Positions 5,853 through 12,620 of a stretch of DNA of 12,620 bases are shown here, one piece after another (position 1 is the first letter of the stretch; every line of letters starts with the position of its first letter). The notes below the pieces were generated by a model. That model did no database searches, was not told the origin of the DNA, and worked only from the letters and a program-made list of their open reading frames with translations. The DNA comes from an uncultured Eubacteriales bacterium (GTDB lineage: Bacteria > Bacillota > Clostridia > Monoglobales > Monoglobaceae): positions 1-12,620 of the forward strand of contig CAJLFL010000038.1 in assembly GCA_905205855.1 (NCBI GenBank), read 5' to 3'. The position numbers and the translations under genes are program-made.

Positions 5853-7247
5853 ATGGAAAAAGGCAGAATAGTACAGGTTTTCGGCCCGGTTGTGGATGTT
5901 GCCTTTGACGGCGAATATCTGCCGATGATAAGAGATGCTCTGACTGTTGACAATCACGGCAGACAGGCGGTCATGGAGGTTGCAAGACACATGGGCAACA
6001 ATGTTGTAAGAGCGGTTATGCTCACCTCCAGTGAGGGACTTCAAAAGGATATGGAGGTCACGGCTCTCGGCAGCGGAATAAAGGTCCCTGTGGGCGAGCA
6101 GACTCTGGGCAGAATGTTTAATGTTCTGGGACAAACCATAGACGGAGGCTCTGAGATAGATGGCGATGAGCAATGGGAAATACACCGCAATCCGCCGAGC
6201 TTTGAGCAGCAAAGTCCTGTTGTTGAAATCCTTGAAACAGGAATAAAGGTCATAGATTTGCTTGCTCCGTACGCAAAGGGCGGAAAGATAGGACTTTTCG
6301 GCGGTGCAGGAGTCGGAAAAACCGTGCTGATTCAGGAGCTTATACATAATATAGCGACAGAACATGGCGGATATTCAATATTTACCGGTGTCGGAGAACG
6401 CTCCCGCGAGGGAAATGATTTATGGATGGAAATGAAAGAATCCGGCGTCTTAAACAAGACTGCGCTTGTCTTTGGACAGATGAATGAGCCTCCCGGTTCA
6501 AGAATGCGTGTTGCACAAACAGGACTTACTATGGCGGAATACTTCCGCGACAGAAAAAAACAAAATGTACTTTTATTTATAGATAACATCTTCAGATACG
6601 TTCAGGCAGGCTCTGAGGTGTCGGCGCTTCTCGGAAGAATGCCGTCAGCCGTAGGCTATCAGCCTACTCTGGCAACGGAAATGGGCGAGCTTCAGGAGCG
6701 GATAACCTCTACTAAGGACGGTTCTGTTACTTCTGTCCAGGCAGTATATGTACCTGCAGATGATCTGACAGACCCGGCACCGGCTGTCACCTTTGCTCAC
6801 CTGGACGCAACCACTGTGCTTTCCAGAAAGATTGTGGAACAGGGCATATATCCGGCGGTCGATCCGCTTGAATCCACCTCACGTATTCTGGAGCCTGATG
6901 TGGTCGGAAGCAGACACTATGAAACCGCAAGAAAAACACAGGAACTTTTGCAGAAGTATAAGGAGCTTCAGGATATTATTGCTATTCTGGGTATGGACGA
7001 GCTTGATGACGCCGATAAAACAGCGGTTTACAGGGCGAGAAAAATACAAAAGTTTTTGTCACAGCCTTTCCATGTTGCAGAAACTTTTACCGGTATTGCA
7101 GGAAAGTATGTGCCGCTTGACGAAACACTTAAAGGCTTTGAGGCAATTATTTCCGGTGATACCGATGATTATCCGGAATCCGCATTCCTTATGGCAGGCA
7201 CAATAGACGAGGTATATCAAAAGGCAAAGGAAATGTCAGATAAGTAA
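5853..7247 (+). CDS. atpD: F1Fo ATP synthase subunit beta, catalytic (464 aa)
   Basis: Catalytic subunit, EC 7.1.2.2. N-terminal barrel starts KGRIVQVFGPVVDVAF. Walker A GGAGVGKT is at 150-157. GERSREGND holds the catalytic glutamate (E182). Walker B LLFIDNIFR has D244, followed by the conserved QAGSEVSALLGRMPSAVGYQ. The DELSEED lever that contacts gamma and epsilon is DELDDAD here (382-388), a mild variant. The ATG at 5853 is preferred because the ribosome binding site AAAGGAG (5834-5840) directly abuts the other in-frame ATG at 5841 (468 aa), leaving no spacing; the 12-base spacing to 5853 is long, so the call is not certain. The ribosome binding site lies inside the end of atpG. Confidence 0.96.
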   Translation: MEKGRIVQVFGPVVDVAFDGEYLPMIRDALTVDNHGRQAVMEVARHMGNNVVRAVMLTSSEGLQKDMEVTALGSGIKVPVGEQTLGRMFNVLGQTIDGGSEIDGDEQWEIHRNPPSFEQQSPVVEILETGIKVIDLLAPYAKGGKIGLFGGAGVGKTVLIQELIHNIATEHGGYSIFTGVGERSREGNDLWMEMKESGVLNKTALVFGQMNEPPGSRMRVAQTGLTMAEYFRDRKKQNVLLFIDNIFRYVQAGSEVSALLGRMPSAVGYQPTLATEMGELQERITSTKDGSVTSVQAVYVPADDLTDPAPAVTFAHLDATTVLSRKIVEQGIYPAVDPLESTSRILEPDVVGSRHYETARKTQELLQKYKELQDIIAILGMDELDDADKTAVYRARKIQKFLSQPFHVAETFTGIAGKYVPLDETLKGFEAIISGDTDDYPESAFLMAGTIDEVYQKAKEMSDK

Positions 7248-7259
7248 AGGAGCGATATT

Positions 7260-7670
7260 ATGGATAAGGCTTTTCATTTACAGATTATTTCCTGTGACAG
7301 ACAGTTTTATGACGGTCCGTGCGAGATGCTTGTGTTTCAGGGACTTGACGGAGAATACGGCGTTCTGCGCGGTCATGAGCCTATGGTGACATGCCTTACG
7401 GCAGGAGAGCTCAGATACAAGATTGATGGTGAATGGCACTATGCGGCAATAAGCAACGGCTTTATCTCCGTAAACCCAGACAGGGCAACCGTGATGGCAG
7501 ATACCGCCGAATCTCCGGAAGAAATTGATATAAGACGTGCAAATGAGGCAAAGCTGCGTGCTGAGGAACTTTTAAGACAAAAACAGAGCATAAAGGAATA
7601 TTATCATACGCAGGCAGCATTGAACCGCGCAATGAATAGGCTGAAGGTAACAAGACGGCATATGCCGTAA
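7260..7670 (+). CDS. atpC: F1Fo ATP synthase subunit epsilon (136 aa)
   Basis: Rotor subunit at the foot of gamma; in bacteria it can inhibit ATP hydrolysis. The N-terminal beta-sandwich (about 1-85) shows the family motif GEYGVLRGHEPMVTCLTAGELRY, and the C-terminal helical part (about 88-134) is rich in Ala, Glu, Lys and Arg, so the regulatory helices are present. AAAGGAG at 7246-7252 overlaps the atpD stop and lies seven bases before the ATG. Last gene of the operon; the terminator hairpin starts 23 bases after its stop. Confidence 0.94.
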   Translation: MDKAFHLQIISCDRQFYDGPCEMLVFQGLDGEYGVLRGHEPMVTCLTAGELRYKIDGEWHYAAISNGFISVNPDRATVMADTAESPEEIDIRRANEAKLRAEELLRQKQSIKEYYHTQAALNRAMNRLKVTRRHMP

Positions 7671-7693
7671 TGAAAACGGGATATTAGAAATAT

Positions 7694-7739
7694 AATGAGG
7701 GTGCAGCAAAATGAAATCATTTTGCCGTACCCTCATTTT
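7694..7739. terminator. Shared terminator between convergent atpC and putP
   Basis: Long inverted repeat: arms 7694-7714 and 7717-7737 pair over 21 positions with one A-C mismatch and one G-T wobble around an AA loop. On the plus strand TTTT ends the stem. On the minus strand it is followed by ATTATATTTC. It sits midway between convergent stop codons (7670 and 7748), so it probably works in both directions, more strongly for the atp operon. Confidence 0.85.
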
Positions 7740-7747
7740 AAATCTCT

Positions 7748-9292
7748 TTAAATCTCTATAGTCTGCGCCTTGTCATACTGTGCCGCCACATCCTCCGGCA
7801 GCTTGGTGCAAAGACTTACTATTATTATAACAATACAGGAAATTGCAAATGCCGGAACAAGCTCATATACATCAAATATACCGCCCTTCAGCATATACCA
7901 AACTATATCTAATATACCGCCGGTCAAAACTCCGGCGATTGCGCCCTGCACTGTCATTCTTCTCCAGTACAGCGACAAAAGCACACACGGTCCGAATGCC
8001 GCACCAAATCCGCCCCAAGCCATAGAAACAAGGTCAAATACCGAGCTTGACGGATTCAACGCAAGTGCCAAAGCTATCAGCGATACTACAATAACCGCTC
8101 CGCGGCTTATCCATACAAGCTTCTTCTGCGACGGTTCTGTTTTGCAAACCGAACCGTAAAAATCTTCAGTTATTGATGAAGCCGTAACCAAAAGCTGAGA
8201 ATCCGCGGTACTCATGATAGCTGCCAGAATAGCAGTCAGGAAAATTCCGCATAATATAGCGCCGATTATAGAACCGGACATACCGAAAATACTTTGTATC
8301 AGAACCATAAAGATTTTTTCCGGATCACCGTTTGCCATAGCCGCAAGCTCCGCAGCGGCATGACCGCTGCTTATATACAGACTTCCGAGCATACCGATTA
8401 TTACGGCGCAGGCGAGCGTTATAATAACCCATATTGTCGCAATTACTCTGGCAGGCTGAATCTCACTTGAAGAACGAATTGCCATAAATCTTGTCAGAAT
8501 ATGCGGCTGTCCGAAGTAGCCAAGTCCCCATCCTATGCTTGAAATCAGCAGCAGAACATTTATTCCGCCTGCGGCGTTTTTCGGCAGCCACGAGAATACC
8601 TCGCCCTTTACCGCCTCCATACCTTTAAACTGAATCATAGTCTGATCCCAGCCGCCGATTTTGCTTATTATGATAGCCGGCATAACTATTATGGCAAAGA
8701 ACATTATTATACCCTGTATCAAATCCGTCCACGCAACAGCCTTAAAGCCGCCGAGGAAGGTATAACCGATAATGATTATTCCGCCGATAAACAAGCCGAG
8801 CTTATACGGCACACCGAACGCCGCCTCAAACAGCTTTGCGCCTGCGGCAAATTGTGCCGCAGTGTATACCAGGAAAAATACCATTATAAACAGTGATGAC
8901 GCTATTCTCAGGATTTTTGTTTTGTCATTGAACCTGTTTTCAAAATAAACCGGAATCGTTATGGAATCATTTGATACCTGCGTCTGCTTACGCAATCTTT
9001 TTGCAACCAAAAGCCAGTTTAAATATGTACCGATAAGCAGACCTATCGCAGTCCACATAGCGCTGCAGGTTCCCGTATACAGCGCGTACGCCGTTCCGGG
9101 AAGTCCCATCAGCAGCCAGCCGCTCATATCGGACGCCTGCGCCGACATTGCGGCAACCCACTTATTTAAGCTTCTTCCGCCGAGAAAGTAATCTGACATA
9201 CTTTCATTCTTCTTGTAAAACCCAAGTCCTATAAGCAGCATTATAATCAGATATACTGCCAGAACCGCAAACTGAACAATTTTCAGACTCAT
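7748..9292 (-). CDS. putP: Sodium/proline symporter, SSS family (514 aa)
   Basis: Na+-coupled proline uptake across the inner membrane, with about 12-13 hydrophobic helices. Alignment with E. coli PutP is very close at the N terminus: R40 in FLGGRSL and D55, S57 and W59 in SDMSGWLLMGLPG keep the same numbering. Expected Na+ ligands are all present: A53, M56, A358, S361 and T362 (from ILAAIMSTADSQLLV). TDLIQG (189-194) and GYFGQPHILTRFMA (258-271) are further family motifs. The ribosome binding site GAGGGAG lies about ten bases before the ATG. Last gene of a four-gene run, 25 bases after the phosphofructokinase gene. Another SSS substrate cannot be excluded, but the PutP signature is strong. 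Confidence 0.93.
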   Translation of the reverse strand: MSLKIVQFAVLAVYLIIMLLIGLGFYKKNESMSDYFLGGRSLNKWVAAMSAQASDMSGWLLMGLPGTAYALYTGTCSAMWTAIGLLIGTYLNWLLVAKRLRKQTQVSNDSITIPVYFENRFNDKTKILRIASSLFIMVFFLVYTAAQFAAGAKLFEAAFGVPYKLGLFIGGIIIIGYTFLGGFKAVAWTDLIQGIIMFFAIIVMPAIIISKIGGWDQTMIQFKGMEAVKGEVFSWLPKNAAGGINVLLLISSIGWGLGYFGQPHILTRFMAIRSSSEIQPARVIATIWVIITLACAVIIGMLGSLYISSGHAAAELAAMANGDPEKIFMVLIQSIFGMSGSIIGAILCGIFLTAILAAIMSTADSQLLVTASSITEDFYGSVCKTEPSQKKLVWISRGAVIVVSLIALALALNPSSSVFDLVSMAWGGFGAAFGPCVLLSLYWRRMTVQGAIAGVLTGGILDIVWYMLKGGIFDVYELVPAFAISCIVIIIVSLCTKLPEDVAAQYDKAQTIEI

Positions 9293-9317
9293 TACACGTT
9301 CTCCCTCTTATAATTAT

Positions 9318-10547
9318 TTACTTTTTTAAAACAAGATGCCGCGGCAGACCGTCTACCATAAACGGCTCAAGTTCTCCTATGATAAGCGGACGGCTGTAAT
9401 CCAAAAATTCTTTTTTTACAGACGCGCCGTCCTCGCCGATCCAGCTTTCCGGAACGGTCTTTTCTATATTGGCAACCTTGTATATATCGAATGTTTCAGT
9501 CAATATATGATAAGGCTCGCTGCAGATACGGCGAAATATCACCATTTCACCGGTATGCCCCTTAATCGCCGCTCTGACCGACTCAGCACCCGCCATGAAC
9601 GCTTCGGTTATATCGCGTCTTGCAGCAATATGAGCCGCGCAGCGTTGGAGAGTATTAAGTTCTATTCCTCTTGCCTTTACCCCAAGCTCATGACCGACCA
9701 AATCCGACAAGCACGCTGCCGTACCGGCAAGTATTTTATGACCGAAGGCATCCGACGGAGCTTTTGCAATGCTTTCACTGCATACATATTCGCCGGACTT
9801 GTTGCGTATTCCCTCTGACACGGCAACAACCACGGTTTTCTTTTCGCGCCTTAAATCCTCAACCCTCTTTAAGAAGGTATCGGTGTCAAACACCTTTTCC
9901 GGCAGATATATCAAATCCGGACCGTCACAGTCCTCACAGGCGGAAAGTGCCGCCGCCCCTGTAAGCCAGCCTGCATTTCTGCCCATGATTTCAACTATTG
10001 TGACAGAATCCATGTCATACACATTACTGTCACGGATAATCTCTTTTACGGTTGACGCAACAAATTTCGCCGCGCTTCCGTATCCGGGAGTGTGGTCTGT
10101 TTCCGCCAAATCGTTATCTATGGTTTTGGGTACACCCATAAACCTTATGTCGCTTTTGATTGAAATAGCATATGATGTCAGCTTCAGTATAGTATCCATC
10201 GAGTCGTTTCCGCCGATATAGATAAAATACTTTATATTCAGCTTATCCAATACGGCAAACAGTTTTTTATACGGCTCGTCCTCCTTACGCATATCCGGAA
10301 GCTTGCATCGGCAGCTGCCGAGGAACGCCGCGGGTGTTCTCTTTAAAAGTTCAATATCCAAATCATTGGCTATATGATCACCGAGGTCAACATATTCTTC
10401 GCGCAGCAAGCCCTCAATACCGTTGCACATTCCGTAGACCGTTTTGATACCGGCATCCTTTGCCGCTTTATAAACACCCACCAGACTTGAATTTATTACC
10501 GCAGTAGGGCCGCCCGACTGACCGACTATTACATTGCCACTTACCAT
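9318..10547 (-). CDS. Pyrophosphate-dependent 6-phosphofructokinase (409 aa)
   Basis: Phosphorylates fructose 6-phosphate to the 1,6-bisphosphate in glycolysis, reversibly, using PPi instead of ATP. The PFK fold is shown by GQSGGPTAVINSS (9-21) and IGGNDSMDT (111-119). MGVPKTIDND (137-146) and MGRNAGWLTG (188-197) follow. The phosphoryl-donor signature is diagnostic: Asp115 replaces the Gly of ATP enzymes (GGDG) and Lys141 replaces the Gly of PGTIDND, both marks of PPi use. D144 is the expected catalytic base. Length (409) fits the PPi class rather than the ~320-residue ATP enzyme. AAAGAGGG lies about ten bases before the ATG. Gap to the phosphoribosyltransferase gene is 18 bases. Confidence 0.92.
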   Translation of the reverse strand: MVSGNVIVGQSGGPTAVINSSLVGVYKAAKDAGIKTVYGMCNGIEGLLREEYVDLGDHIANDLDIELLKRTPAAFLGSCRCKLPDMRKEDEPYKKLFAVLDKLNIKYFIYIGGNDSMDTILKLTSYAISIKSDIRFMGVPKTIDNDLAETDHTPGYGSAAKFVASTVKEIIRDSNVYDMDSVTIVEIMGRNAGWLTGAAALSACEDCDGPDLIYLPEKVFDTDTFLKRVEDLRREKKTVVVAVSEGIRNKSGEYVCSESIAKAPSDAFGHKILAGTAACLSDLVGHELGVKARGIELNTLQRCAAHIAARRDITEAFMAGAESVRAAIKGHTGEMVIFRRICSEPYHILTETFDIYKVANIEKTVPESWIGEDGASVKKEFLDYSRPLIIGELEPFMVDGLPRHLVLKK

Positions 10548-10565
10548 ATGCTGTTTTCCCTCTTT

Positions 10566-11126
10566 CTATTCTTTAGGTGTTCCGTCCGGATTGAACAAAG
10601 GCAGCGGAGCAAGATATGTTATATCTTTGCGGCCTATGGCATCGCCCTCTGCAAGAACAGCCATACGTCCGACAATATTGCCGCCGACTTCCTCTACCAG
10701 TTTTTCCAGTGCACGGAGTGAATCACCCGTACTTATTACATCATCAACTATAAGGACTCTTTTGCCCCTCATTGCCTCTGCTTCTCTGCCGCCTATGCAA
10801 AGCATCTGACGGTTTTCAGTGGTAATTGAATTGACGTATGTAGTATGTACCTCCTGCATATAAAGCTTAGGAGCCTTGCGTGCAACAATATAATCCTTTG
10901 CGCCGGACTGTCTTGCCATTTCGCACAGCAGCGGAATACCCTTACACTCAGCCGTAATCATAATATCATGCTCCGGCGCAAGCGCCAAAAGCTCCTTTGC
11001 TGCCGCAACAGTGATTTCGACATCGCCAAACATAATAAAAGCCGCAATGTCAAGATTGTCGTCTACCTTACAAAACGGAAGCTGGCGGGTTAATCCTGCA
11101 ACCTCCAGTGTATAATACTTCTGCAT
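10566..11126 (-). CDS. Purine-type phosphoribosyltransferase, APT-like (186 aa)
   Basis: Type I phosphoribosyltransferase that probably joins a purine base to PRPP, giving the nucleotide and PPi. The PRPP-binding loop RVLIVDDVISTGDS is at about 123-136. Upstream, AECKGIPLL (about 59-67) and ARKAPKLYMQEV (about 82-93) recall the base- and PPi-side loops of adenine and xanthine enzymes. The exact base is not decided; the adjacent purine permease supports a purine. Start at 11126 is preferred (GAAAGG about ten bases upstream, then MQKYYTLEVAG); the ATG at 11144 (192 aa) has a poorer site. It lies 50 bases after the permease gene with no terminator between. Confidence 0.82.
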   Translation of the reverse strand: MQKYYTLEVAGLTRQLPFCKVDDNLDIAAFIMFGDVEITVAAAKELLALAPEHDIMITAECKGIPLLCEMARQSGAKDYIVARKAPKLYMQEVHTTYVNSITTENRQMLCIGGREAEAMRGKRVLIVDDVISTGDSLRALEKLVEEVGGNIVGRMAVLAEGDAIGRKDITYLAPLPLFNPDGTPKE

Positions 11127-11176
11127 TTTATCAGAACCTTTCATATTACTGCCTGTACTTTTTTATTATTCCTATA

Positions 11177-12523
11177 TTACGCAAGCCCCATAGCTTTAAG
11201 CGTGATATAAATTGTAAACAGAGCAACGGAAATCCACATAACTCCGCTTATCTCCTTAACCTTGCCTATAACCACCTTAAGAATAACCCATGAAAGCATA
11301 CCGAACATAATACCGTTTGCAATAGAATATGTAAGCGGCATCATAACAATAGCCATAAACGCACCGATTGTATCGGCAACATCGCCGTCAAACTCAACCT
11401 TTTTAATTGAACCGAGCATAAGGAGTCCTACATAAAGCATTGCCGGAGTTGTTGCAAATCCGGGTATAGCGGTAAATACCGGAGCAAGAATCAGTGACAG
11501 GAAGAACAATACAGCTGTAACAACTGACGCAAGTCCTGTTCTGCCGCCGGCAGATGTTCCGGCACTGGATTCAACAAAGCTTGTTACCGTTGATGTACCC
11601 AGAATAGCGCCGACCGTTGTACCCACTGCATCAGCCATCAGGGCTGCACCGGCTTTGGGAAGCTCACCCTTCTCATCAAGCAGATTTCCTTTTTCGGCAA
11701 CACCTATCAGAGTTCCTACCGTATCAAATATATCGGTATAAAGGAATGTAAATACTATCAGTGCAAATGCCGGAATATTCTTTGCTATAAATCCAAAATC
11801 AAAGTCACAGAAAAGCGGTGCAGAAAATGCGGACATTGAAAATGTCGGAATAACAGAATACACACCCTCGTCAATATTCGGAACATACCAGCCGCCAAGC
11901 TCTGCAAGTATGCCGAGAATCCATGTTATGATTATACCGAGCAATATGCCGCCCGGAACCTTAAAGTGCTGAAGCACACCGATTATCAAAAGTCCGGCAA
12001 GCGCAAGCACAACGGTTGCAGATGACAAATCACCCAAAGCAACGGTCGTTGCCTCGCTTGAAACAACTATACCTGCATTAAGAAGCGCTATAACCGTTAT
12101 AAACAGACCTATTCCGGCTGTTATTGCAAATTTAAGGTTATTCGGAATCTTATTAACCAATGCTTCACGGAACTTGAACAAGGATAAAATCATAAAAATT
12201 ATACCCTCGATAAATACCGCTGTCAAGGCGACCTTGTAATCATAACCCATTGCACCGCATACCGTAAACGCAAAGAACGCATTAAGTCCCATACCGGATG
12301 CCAAAGCAACCGGATAATTTGCGAAAAATGCCATACACAGCGTTGCGATACCTGCCGAAATTGCCGTAGCGGAAAATGCCGCTGCGCGCGGTATTCCTGC
12401 GATTTCCATGTAGTTCGGGTTTACTGCCAGAATATAAGCCATTGCCAAAAAAGTGGTAATACCGGCTATAATCTCGGTACGTACATCCGAACCTCTCTCT
12501 TTAATTTTGAAGAACTTCTCCAT
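11177..12523 (-). CDS. NCS2-family purine permease, AzgA/PbuG type (448 aa)
   Basis: Imports purine bases (adenine, guanine or hypoxanthine) by ion symport; an integral membrane protein with many hydrophobic helices. Family signatures: TEIIAGITTFLAMAYILAVNP (16-36), ASGMGLNAFFAF (75-86), FLYTDIFDTVGT (260-271) and GTSTVTSFVESSAGTSAGGRTG (309-330). The latter two are the conserved transport-site segments, including E318. The start at 12523 is fixed by GGGAGGG seven bases upstream and the typical MEKFFKIKERGSDVRTE opening; an upstream ATG at 12607 would add 28 Lys-rich residues and is not supported. First gene of the minus-strand operon. Confidence 0.92.
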   Translation of the reverse strand: MEKFFKIKERGSDVRTEIIAGITTFLAMAYILAVNPNYMEIAGIPRAAAFSATAISAGIATLCMAFFANYPVALASGMGLNAFFAFTVCGAMGYDYKVALTAVFIEGIIFMILSLFKFREALVNKIPNNLKFAITAGIGLFITVIALLNAGIVVSSEATTVALGDLSSATVVLALAGLLIIGVLQHFKVPGGILLGIIITWILGILAELGGWYVPNIDEGVYSVIPTFSMSAFSAPLFCDFDFGFIAKNIPAFALIVFTFLYTDIFDTVGTLIGVAEKGNLLDEKGELPKAGAALMADAVGTTVGAILGTSTVTSFVESSAGTSAGGRTGLASVVTAVLFFLSLILAPVFTAIPGFATTPAMLYVGLLMLGSIKKVEFDGDVADTIGAFMAIVMMPLTYSIANGIMFGMLSWVILKVVIGKVKEISGVMWISVALFTIYITLKAMGLA

Positions 12524-12620
12524 TATGATTCCCTCCCGGAAATATTTTGTTAGTTTTTTATTTTTCCTATTCTTAATTTTAACCGGTTTGAAAATAAACA
12601 TCAGCACAAATCAAATTTTA

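Noticed and set aside
12524..12620. Purine riboswitch or promoter upstream of the purine permease
   Set aside because: No purine-aptamer core is visible in the 97 bases available. A CTGATG/TAAAAT pair (12576-12604, minus) with a 17-base spacer is too weak to call. A riboswitch could lie beyond the window edge.

Overview
This window looks like chromosomal DNA of a low-to-moderate GC member of the Clostridia (Firmicutes), plausibly an anaerobic gut or sediment lineage. The reasons are strong AGGAGG-type ribosome binding sites, consensus TTGACA/TATAAT promoters, AT-rich intergenic DNA, the gene order of the ATP synthase cluster, and a pyrophosphate-type phosphofructokinase. The genus cannot be fixed from the sequence. 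No tRNA, rRNA, CRISPR array, integrase or transposase gene was seen.

Left edge (1-291): no convincing gene. It holds two imperfect direct copies of a ~38-base motif about 220 bases apart, a block able to fold as a long hairpin, and an AT-rich perfect inverted repeat. Next (292-1101, minus) is a cytoplasmic SGNH/GDSL-family hydrolase-like protein with its own good promoter.

Centre (1166-7739, plus): a divergent regulatory region, then a complete eight-gene F1Fo ATP synthase operon, atpBEFHAGDC (subunits a, c, b, delta, alpha, gamma, beta, epsilon). Genes are tightly packed with several stop/start overlaps, and no atpI precedes them. The leader has a near-perfect promoter followed almost at once by an intrinsic-terminator-like hairpin, then a second promoter, then a 14-codon upstream ORF whose stop overlaps the atpB start. 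The c subunit lacks the polar residues of the classical Na+ site, so the enzyme is predicted to be H+-coupled. A strong hairpin ends the operon.

Right (7748-12523, minus): four closely spaced genes read toward the ATP synthase operon and share its terminator. In transcription order they are an NCS2-family purine permease, a purine-type phosphoribosyltransferase, a PPi-dependent 6-phosphofructokinase and a PutP-type Na+/proline symporter. The first two fit purine base uptake and salvage. Salvage releases pyrophosphate, which the third enzyme can spend in glycolysis, so the grouping may be metabolically coherent. That link is inference.

Most of the window is conserved housekeeping metabolism. 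The parts most worth a second look are the atp leader, the left-edge repeat and the four-gene operon composition. I found no evidence of a wholly new biological system.
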